Source of the DNA: Gemmatimonadota bacterium
GTDB taxonomy: Bacteria; Gemmatimonadota; Gemmatimonadetes; Gemmatimonadales; GWC2-71-9
DNA: 59,811 bases
Assembly (NCBI GenBank): GCA_003222035.1
Contig: QHUS01000067.1
Location: 1-59,811, forward strand
Direction of reading: 5' to 3'
The position numbers and the translations under genes are program-made. The stretch's first letter is position 1; each line of letters starts with the position of its first letter. Shown in pieces: positions 17,022 to 26,822 of the stretch. The notes beneath the pieces are model-generated. The model worked only from the letters and a program-made list of their open reading frames with translations. It was not told the DNA's origin and did not search any database.

Positions 17022-18245
17022 CTATTCGTAGCGGAGCGCTTCGACGGGGTCGAGCCGCGCCGCCTTGCTGGCCGGGTAAATGCCGAACAGCAACCCGGTG
17101 ACGGCGGCCAGCGCGAGGGCGAGGATCACGGAACCGATCGGGACGTACGACGGTACGGGCGTCGCGTTGGCGAGCACGAAGGACACGAGCCAGCCCACCG
17201 CCATGCCGATGATGCCGCCGACGAGCGTGAGCGTCGCCGCCTCGACCAGGAACTGCCACAGGATTTCCCGGCGCGTCGCGCCTAGCGCCTTGCGCACGCC
17301 GATCTCCCGGGTGCGCTCGGTGACGGAGATCATCATGATCGCGATGACGCCGATGCCGCCGACCAGCAGGCCGACCAGCGAGAGCACGATCATCAGCACC
17401 CGGGCGACGAGCGTGAAGCTGTTGATCGCCCGGGTGTACACCTGCTGGGTGACCGCGTCGAAGTTGTTGCGCTGGCCCGGGCGCAGCCCTCGCATGGTGC
17501 GCAGCGCTATGGTCACGTCGTCGATCGCACGCTCGGTGCTCACGGAGTCCTGGGGCACCACGAACATGTCCATCCAGCCGTGGAAGTACGGCAGGTCCTT
17601 GACGAAGGTGCCGTGCGGAATCATCGCCTCGGGCCGGTCGTCGCCGAACAGGCGCGGCGGCGGATCGTAGACGCCGATCACGTCGTACCGCACTTCGCCG
17701 ATCTTGATGCGCCGGGCGATCGGGTCTCGCTCGCCGAACAGGTTCTCGGCGAGCTTGGTGTTCACGACCGCCACGTGCCCGTTGGCGGCGTCCTCGAGGT
17801 GGCTGAACGAGCGGCCCGGGTGGATCTGCCCGCCCTCGATCATCGGCCAATTGGCGTCGCGGCCCCGAACGTTGATGGCCGACAGGCGGTGGCCCTCGAA
17901 CTCGATGTCGGCGAGGGTGTTCTCGTCCACCACGACGAATGCAACGCTCGGCAGCTGCTCCAGGCGGCGCGCTTCCTCGATCTTCATCTGCGGCCGGCGC
18001 CGCCATGGGTCCGGGTCCTCCGGGTCCTCGTCCTGGCCTCCCCAGTACCGCCCGACCCAGAACGTCTTGGGCCCCAGCGACGCGAGCATGTCCGAGATGC
18101 CCTTGTTGAACCCGCTGATCAACGCCCCGATGACCATGACCACGGTGACGCCGATCGCGACGCCAAGAATCGTGAGCGCGGCGCGCATCTTGTGAGCGCG
18201 CAGTGACGCGAGCGCGATGCCGACGCCCTCGAATAGGGCTGTCAT
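17022..18245 (-). CDS. MacB/FtsX-type ABC transporter permease, pair 1 type A
   Basis: 407 aa, MacB topology; coupling motif EIGVRKALGATRREI and tail KAARLDPVEALRYE. The loop after the first TM has an acidic GGQDEDPEDPDPWRRR segment, and the pair 2 copy carries a related SDESSPWRRN segment. Starts four bases after the stop of the type B partner. Predicted inner-membrane permease without its own ATPase domain. Confidence 0.93.
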   Translation of the reverse strand: MTALFEGVGIALASLRAHKMRAALTILGVAIGVTVVMVIGALISGFNKGISDMLASLGPKTFWVGRYWGGQDEDPEDPDPWRRRPQMKIEEARRLEQLPSVAFVVVDENTLADIEFEGHRLSAINVRGRDANWPMIEGGQIHPGRSFSHLEDAANGHVAVVNTKLAENLFGERDPIARRIKIGEVRYDVIGVYDPPPRLFGDDRPEAMIPHGTFVKDLPYFHGWMDMFVVPQDSVSTERAIDDVTIALRTMRGLRPGQRNNFDAVTQQVYTRAINSFTLVARVLMIVLSLVGLLVGGIGVIAIMMISVTERTREIGVRKALGATRREILWQFLVEAATLTLVGGIIGMAVGWLVSFVLANATPVPSYVPIGSVILALALAAVTGLLFGIYPASKAARLDPVEALRYE

Positions 18246-18249
18246 CCCG

Positions 18250-19488
18250 CTACTCCTGACGCAGCGCGGCGATCGGGTCGAGCCGCGCGGCCCGGCTGGC
18301 CGGATAGACGCCGGCGACCACGCCCACGCCCGTCCCCATGAGGACGCCCAGTACGACGGACGCGGGCGACAGCTTCGCCGGGAGCGGGCTGACGGCGTTG
18401 ATGAGCACCGTCAGCCCGACGCCGGCCAGGATGCCGAACCCGGCGCCGACGGACGCGATGGCGGCGGATTCCGCCAGGAACTGGCGCAGCACGTCGCGAC
18501 GGCGCGCGCCGAGCGACTTGCGTAACCCGATCTCGCGGGTGCGCTCGGTGACGGACATGAGCATGATGTTCATGATCACGACGCCGCCGATCACGAGCGA
18601 CACGATAACGACGCCCGGGAGCACCACCATCAGGATTCGGTTGATGCCGGCCCAGAACCGCTGCACGCCCTCGGACGTCTCGAGCACGAAGTTGTTGTCC
18701 TGAGTGGGGCGCAGGTGCCGGCGGCCGCGCATCACGCCCTCGGCCTCCTGGATGGCGTCGCGCATCGCTTCTTCGGACGGCGCCTTGACGAGCAGCGCGT
18801 CGAGGACGCCCGGCGGGTTGACCAGGCTCTGCGCCGGTGACTGGGCCGGCACGACTACGAAACGGTCGAGCGGAAAGTCGAGCAGGCTCCCCTGGTGCTC
18901 GACCACGCCGATCACACGATATCCGATCCCGCCGATGCGCACGCTGTGGTTGAGAGGGTTGCGGTCTGAGAACAATCGCTTGGCCACGGCCTCGCCCAAG
19001 ACCGCCACCGGGACGCCCGAGCGGTTTTCCTGCGCGGTGAAGGCCCGCCCCGCAGCGATGCGCAGGTTCTTGATGTCGAAGTAGCGCTCGCTCGCCGCCG
19101 TCAGCTGGATGTCGCGGGCCTCCTTGTTGCCGTAGAACACGGACACATTTTCGTCCGACGCCCAGGCCGTGACCACGGGCCCGCTGATGGCGGCCGTGAC
19201 CGCCTCCGCGTCGCCGAACTTGATGCGCGGCCGCCGCCGCCACGCCCGCCACACCGAGTCGGGCACGTTGGCCGCGAACATCGGCCGGCGGCGCAGCTGG
19301 AACGTGTTCACGCCGTACAGGGTCTGGGCGAACTTGACCGTCATGTAGCGGTTGACGCCGTTCACGATCGACCACGCGCCGATCAGCGACGCGACGCCGA
19401 TGAACACGCCGATCAGGGAGAAGCCGCTCTTGAGTTTTTGGGCGCGGATGGTGAGGAGCGCGAGCCGGAATGCTTCCAGCACCGGCAT
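18250..19488 (-). CDS. MacB/FtsX-type ABC transporter permease, pair 1 type B
   Basis: 412 aa. N-terminal TM LIGVFIGVASLIGAW, large periplasmic region, C-terminal TM triplet, coupling motif EIGLRKSLGARRRDV and tail SRAARLDPIAALRQE. First permease after the ATPase gene (one-base gap), hence probably the ancestral pair from which pairs 2 and 3 were duplicated; that order is inference from position and similarity. Confidence 0.93.
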   Translation of the reverse strand: MPVLEAFRLALLTIRAQKLKSGFSLIGVFIGVASLIGAWSIVNGVNRYMTVKFAQTLYGVNTFQLRRRPMFAANVPDSVWRAWRRRPRIKFGDAEAVTAAISGPVVTAWASDENVSVFYGNKEARDIQLTAASERYFDIKNLRIAAGRAFTAQENRSGVPVAVLGEAVAKRLFSDRNPLNHSVRIGGIGYRVIGVVEHQGSLLDFPLDRFVVVPAQSPAQSLVNPPGVLDALLVKAPSEEAMRDAIQEAEGVMRGRRHLRPTQDNNFVLETSEGVQRFWAGINRILMVVLPGVVIVSLVIGGVVIMNIMLMSVTERTREIGLRKSLGARRRDVLRQFLAESAAIASVGAGFGILAGVGLTVLINAVSPLPAKLSPASVVLGVLMGTGVGVVAGVYPASRAARLDPIAALRQE

Positions 19489-19489
19489 G

Positions 19490-20227
19490 CTAGGCGGCCC
19501 GGCGCTGGTCCGTCGCGATCACTCCGTCGCGCAGCGTCACCACGCGCGCCGCGTGCGCGGCGATATCGTGCTCGTGCGTCACCATGACGATCGTCTGGCC
19601 CTCGCCGTGCAATGTCCGGAACACGCCCATGATCTCGCCGCTCGTAGTCGAGTCGAGGTTCCCCGTGGGCTCATCGGCCAAGAGGATGGATGGCCGGTTC
19701 ACGAGCGCCCGCGCGATCGCGACCCGCTGGCGCTGGCCGCCCGACAGCTCGTTCGGGCGGTGCGCCATCCGGTCGCCCAGCCCGACGCGCTCCAGCGCCT
19801 GCGCGGCCCGATCACGCCGCTCGCGGGCTCCCAAGCCGGCATAAATCAACGGCAGCTCCACGTTGTGCAGCGCCGTGGCGCGCGGCAGGAGGTTGAAGGT
19901 CTGGAAAACGAACCCGATCTCCTTGTTGCGGATGCGGGCGAGCGCGTCGTCGTCCAGCTCGGATACCTGTTGGCTGTTGAGCCAGTACTCGCCGGAGGTA
20001 GGCGTATCCAGACAGCCGATCAGGTTCATGAGCGTGGATTTGCCGGATCCCGACGGACCCATCACGGCGACGTACTCGTTGTGCTTGATCTGCAGGCTCA
20101 CGCCCTGCAGGGCCCGCACCACCTCGCCGCCCATGTCGTACTCACGCGTCAGCTTGTGCGTGAGGATGATGATCTCGGGCAGCGGCGCGTCGCCGGTCCG
20201 GAACGGCTGCGGTGCGGGCAGCGTCAT
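19490..20227 (-). CDS. ABC transporter ATPase (MacB/LolD type)
   Basis: 245 aa. Walker A is GPSGSGKS (about residues 56-63), the signature is [15 protein letters not shown], Walker B is [13 protein letters not shown] and the H-loop is [26 protein letters not shown] is typical of the LolD/MacB subgroup. It couples ATP hydrolysis to conformational change in FtsX-type permeases at the cytoplasmic face. It is the only ATPase gene in the cassette, for six permeases. Four-base overlap with the adaptor gene. Confidence 0.96.
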   Translation of the reverse strand: MTLPAPQPFRTGDAPLPEIIILTHKLTREYDMGGEVVRALQGVSLQIKHNEYVAVMGPSGSGKSTLMNLIGCLDTPTSGEYWLNSQQVSELDDDALARIRNKEIGFVFQTFNLLPRATALHNVELPLIYAGLGARERRDRAAQALERVGLGDRMAHRPNELSGGQRQRVAIARALVNRPSILLADEPTGNLDSTTSGEIMGVFRTLHGEGQTIVMVTHEHDIAAHAARVVTLRDGVIATDQRRAA

Positions 20228-21516
20228 CGACCCGCCTTCTTGGCCGAATCCGCCGACTGCTTCATGGCGCGCACGCGGGCCCCTTCCTTCAGGTCCCGAA
20301 TCGCCTGGTAAGGTCCGGCGACGATGGTCTCGCCGACCTTCAAGCCGTCCGCGACCTCGAAGTATTCGTCCCCGGCGATCCCCACTTTCACCTTGTGGAA
20401 GTTCGCGACCCCGTCCTTCACCACGAACACGCCCTCGGTCTCCTTCTTAGGGCCGCGGGTGGTCGCGGTGTCCGCCGCCTTGGGCCCGGTGCCCCTCGCC
20501 CCCCCCCCGGGGGGAGGCGTGTTCTCCCGCACGGTCAGCGCGATGATGGGAATCGACAGCGCCTGTTTGCGTGTGTCCGTGACGATGCGCGCCGTGGCGG
20601 AAAGATCCGGCCGGATGTCGGCCGGCGGCTTGTCGAGAGTGACCTCGACCTCGTAGTCCACGGCTCGGTCGTTCTGGCCTGTCGCGGCTTGCGTCGCGTC
20701 GCGCACGCTCGAGTTGGACACTTTGGTCACCCGCCCCATGAAGGTGGTATCGGGGAAGGCGTCGATCGACACTTCGACCGAGTCCCCGAGGTGCAGGCGC
20801 ACGACGTCGGTCTCGTCCACCTTCACCTCGGCCTGGATCACCGAGAGGTCCGACACCGTCAGCAACAAGCCAATGTCCTTGGAAAACGTGCTCGGCACGG
20901 CCACCTCGCCCTCCTCCACCGCCAGCCGCGTCACCCGGCCCGTCATCGGGGCGACGAGCGTGGTCTTGCGGAGGTTGTCGCGCGCCGACCGCACGGCGGC
21001 GCGGGCCTGCTCCACCTGGTGCTGGGCGGCGTTGAGATTGGCCTCGGCGACGTCGAACGCCGTTTGCGCCTGCTCGAGCTGCTCCGGCGACACGAGATTC
21101 GGACTCGATGTGTGGAGCTCTTTGGTGCGCTTCCACGCGCGGTCGGCCTGGTCGCGGTTCGCCCTGGCCTGCACCTCGGCGGCCTGCGAGGATGCCAGCG
21201 TGGCCGTGGCCTGCTGGAGCATGGCCTCGTAGATCGTGGGGTCGATCTGGATCAGGAACTGGCCCTGTTTCACCAGGTCGCCCTCCCGCACGGCGATCTT
21301 CGTGATGCGACCGGTGATGTCCGCCGACACATCGACTTTCTTCTTGGGTTGGATCTTGCCGCTCGCGGTCACGGCGGCGACGAGGTCGCGGCGGCCCACG
21401 GTCTCGAACCGGACCTCCTGGCCGCGGTCGCGGCGCGCCCCGGCACTGATCGCCACGATCCCGACGATCAACAGAGCCGCGCCCGTACCTACCAGCACCT
21501 TGCCTCGCTTGGACAT
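20224..21516 (-). CDS. periplasmic adaptor (MacA/HlyD family)
   Basis: 430 aa. N-terminal membrane anchor (about residues 8-26), then the lipoyl-like segment ([16 protein letters not shown]), a helical hairpin (about 95-175), the second lipoyl half ([16 protein letters not shown]), beta-barrel and membrane-proximal domains. A Pro/Gly/Lys-rich insert (about 330-365) is encoded next to a C/G-rich tract near 20505. It bridges the MacB-like permeases and TolC in the periplasm. Overlaps the ATPase gene by four bases; the TolC gene lies 15 bp upstream. Confidence 0.94.
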   Translation of the reverse strand: MSKRGKVLVGTGAALLIVGIVAISAGARRDRGQEVRFETVGRRDLVAAVTASGKIQPKKKVDVSADITGRITKIAVREGDLVKQGQFLIQIDPTIYEAMLQQATATLASSQAAEVQARANRDQADRAWKRTKELHTSSPNLVSPEQLEQAQTAFDVAEANLNAAQHQVEQARAAVRSARDNLRKTTLVAPMTGRVTRLAVEEGEVAVPSTFSKDIGLLLTVSDLSVIQAEVKVDETDVVRLHLGDSVEVSIDAFPDTTFMGRVTKVSNSSVRDATQAATGQNDRAVDYEVEVTLDKPPADIRPDLSATARIVTDTRKQALSIPIIALTVRENTPPPGGGARGTGPKAADTATTRGPKKETEGVFVVKDGVANFHKVKVGIAGDEYFEVADGLKVGETIVAGPYQAIRDLKEGARVRAMKQSADSAKKAGR

Positions 21517-21531
21517 GGCCTCGACCTCCAG

Positions 21532-23013
21532 TTACCGCAACGGCTGGCCGACCGCGGCCTCGAGCGCGGCCACCGCCTTGTGATAGTCGTACACGGCGTT
21601 CACATAGTCGGTCGCGGCGCGCAATCCCGCCACCTGGGCGTCCAGCAGCTCGAAAAAGGTCCCCGAGCCCACCCGGTACCGCTCCGTCGCGAGCTGCAGC
21701 TGCTCGCGCGCCGCCGTGCGGCCGGTGTCCTGAATTCCGATCGCCTGGAACGCCGTTTGGAGCACCAGGTACGCCTGACTGACGTCGGTCTGCACTTGGA
21801 GCCCGCGCGCCCGCACCGATTCCTGCAGGTCCTGTTCTTGCGCCTTGGCCTGCGACACTTGCAGAGGCTGCTGGAAGTTGGTCCAGAGAGGAAGGGAGAT
21901 CGTGAGCCGCGCCTGGAACGGTTGCGGCGTGAAATTCAACGGGTAGCGGTTGTTCTGGTCGCGGATTGCCTGTTCCATCACGGGAGTAAAGTAGTACTGG
22001 CTGCAGTTGAGCGGTGGCTGCCCACTTCCCGTGTTGAACCAGGCGGCGTTCGCGTACTCGCACGTGGTCGAATCCGCCGCCGCGCTGGCGTGCGCCGCGG
22101 CGATCGTGGGCTCGACATTCGAAAGCTTCTGGGTGAATCCCGACCAGCCGGCCTGCAGTGAGAGCGACGGGCCCCAGCCCGAGGCCGCCGCCTTCACGCT
22201 CCATCCGGCGGCGCGTTCCCGCTCTCGCAGCGCCCGCAGCGCCGGGTTCTGCTCCTCCGCCATGGTCAGGAGCTCATTCAGGCGCCACGGCGGGGTCTGG
22301 ACCGGGAAGGTATCGGTGAGCTGCACGGTGGAGACGTCCACGGGTGCCGTGACGCCGATCTGCTGGAACAGCCGCAACTTCTCGACCTGAATGGCGGTAC
22401 GCGCGCGCAACAGCGCCACCTCGGCCGTGCCGCGAGCAACCTGTGCCTGACGGACGTCGATCAGGGATGTCCGGCCCACGTCGTAGCGGGCCTGCGCCAG
22501 CTTCAGGAACTCCTCGTCGTGCTGGAGCTGCTGCCGGGCCAATTCGGCGTTGTCGCGCGCCTGCAAAATCGTCAGGTACTGCTGGGTCACAGCGGTCACG
22601 AGGAAGTTCGCCGCGCCCACGACGTCCGCGTCTGCCGCGTCGCGCTGCGCCTTCGTGAGCCCCGGCTGGCTGAGCGTTTCACCGTTCAGCCTCCAATCGA
22701 GCAGAAACGAGTAGCTCGAGGACCACGTCGAGACTCCCTGCGAGAAGCTCGACGTGAGGAAGTTCTGTTCGCCCGGACCCGCGTATGCCACGCCGCCCGA
22801 CACCGTCAGGTTCGGCAGGAGCAGGCTCGACCAAGCGTTCCGGACGCCCCAACCGGCCGGGGTGCGGTCGTTGAGCGTCACCCGGTACGCGGGGTTGTGC
22901 TGTCGCGCGAGCGCGATCGCGTCGGCGAGCGACAGAGTAACGGGAATCGGTTGTTGGCTGGTGGCGAGGGCTGGGCACACGGCGAGCCCGACGGACAGAA
23001 TCAAAGGCCTCAT
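21532..23013 (-). CDS. TolC family outer membrane efflux protein
   Basis: About 493 aa from the ATG at 23013, which has GAGGAAGC upstream and begins the signal peptide MRPLILSVGLAVCPALA; in-frame ATGs at 23034 and 23025 are alternatives. The two-repeat TolC pattern is visible: LADAIALARQHNPAY in the first repeat, LLTMAEEQNPALRALRERE in the second, and a YRVGSGTFFELLDAQ helix near the end. It provides the outer-membrane channel for the adjacent adaptor and MacB-like permeases. Confidence 0.94.
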   Translation of the reverse strand: MRPLILSVGLAVCPALATSQQPIPVTLSLADAIALARQHNPAYRVTLNDRTPAGWGVRNAWSSLLLPNLTVSGGVAYAGPGEQNFLTSSFSQGVSTWSSSYSFLLDWRLNGETLSQPGLTKAQRDAADADVVGAANFLVTAVTQQYLTILQARDNAELARQQLQHDEEFLKLAQARYDVGRTSLIDVRQAQVARGTAEVALLRARTAIQVEKLRLFQQIGVTAPVDVSTVQLTDTFPVQTPPWRLNELLTMAEEQNPALRALRERERAAGWSVKAAASGWGPSLSLQAGWSGFTQKLSNVEPTIAAAHASAAADSTTCEYANAAWFNTGSGQPPLNCSQYYFTPVMEQAIRDQNNRYPLNFTPQPFQARLTISLPLWTNFQQPLQVSQAKAQEQDLQESVRARGLQVQTDVSQAYLVLQTAFQAIGIQDTGRTAAREQLQLATERYRVGSGTFFELLDAQVAGLRAATDYVNAVYDYHKAVAALEAAVGQPLR

Positions 23014-23070
23014 AAGCTTCCTCATACGCGGCATGCTCGGGGCAGGTTTCGCGACGCGACGAATCTAACC

Positions 23071-23760
23071 TCAAGGTGCGGGCACCCGCTCGGCCACCAA
23101 GCGCCGGGAGGGGATCTCCACCCTGGCCAGCCGGCCGTCGCCGCCGAGCCAGAGGTGCACCAGGCCATTCTCGCCACCGGTGACGGTCACGTGGCGCAGC
23201 GAGGCAGGACTACGGTTCAGCGTCGTGGACTCGACGCCGAGGTCCTGCACCGTGAGAACCTCCCGTCGCCCCGATCGCGGAACGATGGCCGTGACCGTGA
23301 CCGGGCGCTCGCGTCCCTGCCAGGCGACGGGGAGGTACAGGGCGAACACCGAGTCGTCCACGATGACGGTGGGCGGCACGGCGGGGAACTCGCGGGCCCG
23401 CTCCGTGCGTCGTCCGAGCAGCCGCACGACGAACCGTCCATGGGTGAGTTGCCCGAGGATCCGCAGCGGTTCGCGCGGGTCGGCCACGGTGTACTCCAGG
23501 CTGACCGGGTTCGAGTCCGGGCCGAGCTCGACGATCGGATCGAGCACCACGACCGGCCGGCTGCGGTCGTAGCGGATCGTCGTAGCGAGCTTCCACCGCG
23601 TATCCGCGCCCGCACCGGTCTCCCTTCCTCCCGTACCCGCGCGCGCGGCAGTAAGGCGAAACGCCTCCCGCGCGATCTCGGCCGTGTCTTCGCGCACCAT
23701 GAGCGTCCCCTCGTCCACCGGACTCTGGAGGGCGACCAGCGCGAGCAGGAGGGCGCTCAT
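23071..23760 (-). CDS. hypothetical exported protein
   Basis: 229 aa with a short hydrophobic N-terminus (MSALLLALVALQSP) resembling a signal peptide cleaved at or before Gln12. The mature protein looks beta-rich with an Arg-rich middle (FVVRLLGRRTERA) and no recognised motif. It overlaps the creatininase-like gene by four bases and is followed 57 bp later by TolC, so it may be the second gene of the export operon. Function unknown. Confidence 0.65.
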   Translation of the reverse strand: MSALLLALVALQSPVDEGTLMVREDTAEIAREAFRLTAARAGTGGRETGAGADTRWKLATTIRYDRSRPVVVLDPIVELGPDSNPVSLEYTVADPREPLRILGQLTHGRFVVRLLGRRTERAREFPAVPPTVIVDDSVFALYLPVAWQGRERPVTVTAIVPRSGRREVLTVQDLGVESTTLNRSPASLRHVTVTGGENGLVHLWLGGDGRLARVEIPSRRLVAERVPAP

Positions 23761-24476
23761 GGGACGGGCGCCCCCAGCACTCGCGTCGCGACGCGCTCGT
23801 AAATCATCTTATAGAGTCGCTCGCCCTTGTCCCGGGTGGCGAGCGAAGGCCGTCCGAGAGAGCCCGGGGACCGCTTGGGGAGGGAGCCGGCGCTGGTGCG
23901 CAGGTAGCGGCTGCGCTGCTTCTCGGGTAGAACGAAATCCTGCGCCCGTTCCATGCGGACGAGGTTCGGGGCCAGAAAGAGCAGCAGCGACGTATCGAGC
24001 TCGCTCCCGTGCATCGGCCCCTCGGCGTCTTCCAGGTCACGGGAGAAGTCGAGGGCGAAGACGTCCACGGTGAAGACGCGGGCGCGGCGCGTCCGCAGCG
24101 TGGAGAGGGCCTCCTGGTGCGGGTCGTGGCCGTGGGCGGTGAGGATGATGAAGCTCTCGACCCCCGCCTCCTCCCAGGACCCGAGCAGATCGTTCATCCA
24201 GCGGTGCAGGGTCTTGCGGCGCACCGAGGCGTTGCCGGGGAACGGGCGCCTGGTGACGGTGTTCACGCCATATTCGATCGTCGGGGCACGCAGGATCTCC
24301 AGGGTCGCCGAGAGGTCGTCCGCGAGTCGCTCGACGATGAGGGTGTCGCACCCCAGCGGGAGGTGGGGGCCGTGCTGCTCGCACGTTCCCACCGGCACGA
24401 GGAGGCGGGCATCGCGCTCGAGAATGAAACGGACCTCGTCAGGAACGAGGGTCTTGAGGTGCAGCGGGGCCCTCAC
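23757..24476 (-). CDS. creatininase family protein
   Basis: About 239 aa from the GTG at 24476; an ATG at 24527 gives a longer version, but its first 17 residues look non-coding. Metal-ligand motifs of the creatininase/creatinine amidohydrolase fold are present: VPVGTCEQHGPHLPLGCDT (Glu, His, Asp), ILTAHGHDPHQE and HGSELDTS. Members hydrolyse cyclic amides or act in cofactor and mycofactocin-type pathways; the substrate here is unknown. It heads the long minus-strand run and is divergent from the kinase-like gene at 24540. Confidence 0.85.
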   Translation of the reverse strand: MRAPLHLKTLVPDEVRFILERDARLLVPVGTCEQHGPHLPLGCDTLIVERLADDLSATLEILRAPTIEYGVNTVTRRPFPGNASVRRKTLHRWMNDLLGSWEEAGVESFIILTAHGHDPHQEALSTLRTRRARVFTVDVFALDFSRDLEDAEGPMHGSELDTSLLLFLAPNLVRMERAQDFVLPEKQRSRYLRTSAGSLPKRSPGSLGRPSLATRDKGERLYKMIYERVATRVLGAPVP

Positions 24477-24539
24477 GTAGCGCTCGCCGGCTGCGTCGCG
24501 ACCGTCGCGGCCGCCGAGTGGCTCCACGGCGGTGGTGGC

Positions 24540-26822
24540 GTGGCGGGCTGGGCGTGGGTCGCGGGCGCGGCCGGCCTGGCGGCCGCGCTCCTCGTCGTGG
24601 TCCCCAGGCTCACGCTCCGTCCCGTCGCTGTCCCGGGGGTGGCGGTCGCGTGTCTACTGCTCGGGGTGGCGCTGCTGGCCGGGGCGCTGCAGGTGCAACG
24701 GATCGAGTGCTGCTGGCCCGAGGTTCGGGCGCGCCGATTCCCCCAGGATTCGTCGGAGCTGAAGCGTGCGCTTGCCGCCGCCGTCGCCGAAGCTCGGCGG
24801 CTCGCGGAGCGCGGCGTGGAGGCGGCGCTGCTCCCCCGCGAGGCGGCGTTCGCACACCTGCGTGAAGGTATGCGCTCGGGCACGGGCACCCCGGGGGTGG
24901 AGCGAGGTGTCGCGATCCTGGCCGCCGACGGTGGCGCCGTCGCCTGGGCGGGCCGGCACCGGTTCGTGCCTGCGCGGGACACCGCGGAGCTGCGCGCTGT
25001 CATCACACCATTCTACGTGGCGCTCGAGGCCCGCCGCCAGACGCAGGACGGCGGCACCGCCGTGGGGACCGTGCTGCTCGATGCCGCGCCGGCGGTGCCC
25101 GATCGCGCACGGGCGGTGAGCGCGCGGTTCGAAGATGCGCACGGCGTGGCACTCCGCTTCTACGCCCCGGGCGTCGCGCCGCACGACGCCGACGTCTTCG
25201 ACTACTGCCCGGTCGCGTGCGTCTACGGCGACACGCTGTTCAGCGTCCGCCCGGTGCCGCCGGCCCAGGGAGACGCGAAGCTGGCGGCCCTGCGCGGGAC
25301 GACGCGTCAGGCGAGCCTGGCGCTGGTCGTCGCGCTGTTGCTCGCATGCTTCGCGGCGCCGGCGGGTCGCTGGCGCTGGCTCGTCGTGTTCGTGAGCGCG
25401 TGGTGCGTGGCGCGCGCGGTGGTCGGCTCTTCGCTGCGGGTCGATCTGTTCTCCCCCGCCACGTTCTACCGGCCCGCGCTCGGTGTGTTCAGTGAATCGG
25501 CGGGCTCGCTCGCGGCGCTCGGCGTGGCGGCGCTCCTCGCCGCCAGCGCGCTGTGGCGGCGCGGCCTCGAGCGGCGCTCGTGGAGCGTCGCCGTGGCGGG
25601 CCTGCTGGTGGTCGCCGCGCCGTACCTCGTACGCTACCTGGGCCGCGGGATCGCGCCCCCCGCGGCCGGCGTGGGTTTCGCGCTCTGGATGTCGTGGGAG
25701 GCGGCCGTAGCGGTGGCGGCGATGAGTCTGGTCCTCGCTGCGGCGGCGCTCGTGCGCGGCGCGCGCGAGCCGGAGCACATCCCCTGGACGCTCCCGGCCG
25801 CGTGCGCCTGGGCGACGGCGGCCGCCCTCGCTGGGCTCTGGTTGTGGAGTCCATACGGTGCCTGGCCCGAGTGGTACACCTTCATCTGGCTGCCCGCCCT
25901 CGCCGGCGTGCTCGTCCCCGCGCCGCACCGCTGGGCCGTGCTCGGGATCGCCACGGTCGCGGGAACCGCCGCGGCGCTCGTCACGTGGGGCGCCGCGGTC
26001 GAAGGGCGGCTCGTGTTGGGCGAGCGGGACGCGCAGGCGCTGGGCCGTGCGGCCGATCCGGCCACAGCATCATTGCTGGAGCGGCTCGGCAACGCGCCAC
26101 CCTCGCCGCCGCCCCATACGGCGGGCGAGCTGTACGCCTGGTGGCTCGCGTCGCCCCTCGCGACGGCCGACTACCCGGCGAGCCTCGCGGTGTGGACGCG
26201 CGCGGGCGATCCCGAAGCGGAGATCCGCCTGGCGAGCGTCGATCTCCCGGCGTCGCTCGTCGCGGCCCTGGTGCGCTCGCCGGAAACCGCCCGCGGCCCG
26301 CGCATTGAGAGATTGGACCGAATCCCCGGCGTGCACTACCTCCTCGTCCTGCCCCTCGCCGGGGGAGGGGGTGGGGGAGGGGGAGGGGGGGGGGCCGACG
26401 TCCTGACCGTCGGTGTGGGCCCGCGTACCCACCTCATTCCCGCGGCCCGCGTCGCGCGCTTTCTGCAGGGAGCCGCCAGTGTTCAGCCGCCTTATCAGAT
26501 CAACCTGTCGCCACCCGTCCCGCCACCGGCGGCGCCGACCGACAAGATGGTCTGGACGCGGACGGGATGGTCCGTTCGCGGGGAGCGGCGCCTGGAGCTG
26601 CCGGGCGGCGTGCGCCACGTGCACGTGACGGTGGATTTGCGGGACCCGTGGGCATTGCTGGTACGCGGCGGTTCCCGCCCGTCCTCACGGCGCTGCGGAC
26701 CAGCTATCGGGTGCGCTTGGCGGCGGCTCTCGGCGCGTTCGTCGTGCTGCCAGTACTGGCGTTCGCCGTGTGGAGCTTCGCGCGGCTGGGCGACGAGGCG
26801 CGGCGCGGCGGCGACCTCCTGA
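24540..26822 (+). CDS. multi-pass membrane sensor-like protein, probably the N-terminal part of a split histidine kinase gene
   Basis: The frame is open from 24009, but the part before about 24477 lies over the creatininase gene and looks non-coding; I take the GTG at 24540, with low certainty. About 760 aa: a hydrophobic N-terminus, an extracytoplasmic segment (about residues 55-250), then about seven TMs (roughly 255-500) and a second soluble region. The natural-looking protein sequence ends near DLRDPWALLVRGG (about 26675), after which the frame reads as noise until the stop at 26822. A G-rich tract at 26361-26394 encodes a poly-Gly run. The kinase that follows begins in another frame at the same place. 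Confidence 0.55.
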   Translation: MAGWAWVAGAAGLAAALLVVVPRLTLRPVAVPGVAVACLLLGVALLAGALQVQRIECCWPEVRARRFPQDSSELKRALAAAVAEARRLAERGVEAALLPREAAFAHLREGMRSGTGTPGVERGVAILAADGGAVAWAGRHRFVPARDTAELRAVITPFYVALEARRQTQDGGTAVGTVLLDAAPAVPDRARAVSARFEDAHGVALRFYAPGVAPHDADVFDYCPVACVYGDTLFSVRPVPPAQGDAKLAALRGTTRQASLALVVALLLACFAAPAGRWRWLVVFVSAWCVARAVVGSSLRVDLFSPATFYRPALGVFSESAGSLAALGVAALLAASALWRRGLERRSWSVAVAGLLVVAAPYLVRYLGRGIAPPAAGVGFALWMSWEAAVAVAAMSLVLAAAALVRGAREPEHIPWTLPAACAWATAAALAGLWLWSPYGAWPEWYTFIWLPALAGVLVPAPHRWAVLGIATVAGTAAALVTWGAAVEGRLVLGERDAQALGRAADPATASLLERLGNAPPSPPPHTAGELYAWWLASPLATADYPASLAVWTRAGDPEAEIRLASVDLPASLVAALVRSPETARGPRIERLDRIPGVHYLLVLPLAGGGGGGGGGGGADVLTVGVGPRTHLIPAARVARFLQGAASVQPPYQINLSPPVPPPAAPTDKMVWTRTGWSVRGERRLELPGGVRHVHVTVDLRDPWALLVRGGSRPSSRRCGPAIGCAWRRLSARSSCCQYWRSPCGASRGWATRRGAAATS
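26361..26394. repeat. G-rich homopolymer tract in the membrane sensor gene
   Basis: Runs of five to ten G separated by single A or T bases encode about twelve glycines in the plus-strand frame. It lies about 300 bp before the point where the coding frame changes, so it is a candidate but not the proven cause of the split. Confidence 0.8.

Noticed and set aside
20212-22161. Plus-strand frame of 649 codons over the adaptor and TolC genes
   Set aside because: Antisense shadow of genes with unambiguous families.
24009-24476. N-terminal 156 codons of the plus-strand sensor frame
   Set aside because: They lie antisense over the creatininase-like gene, which has full metal-ligand motifs; no protein character.
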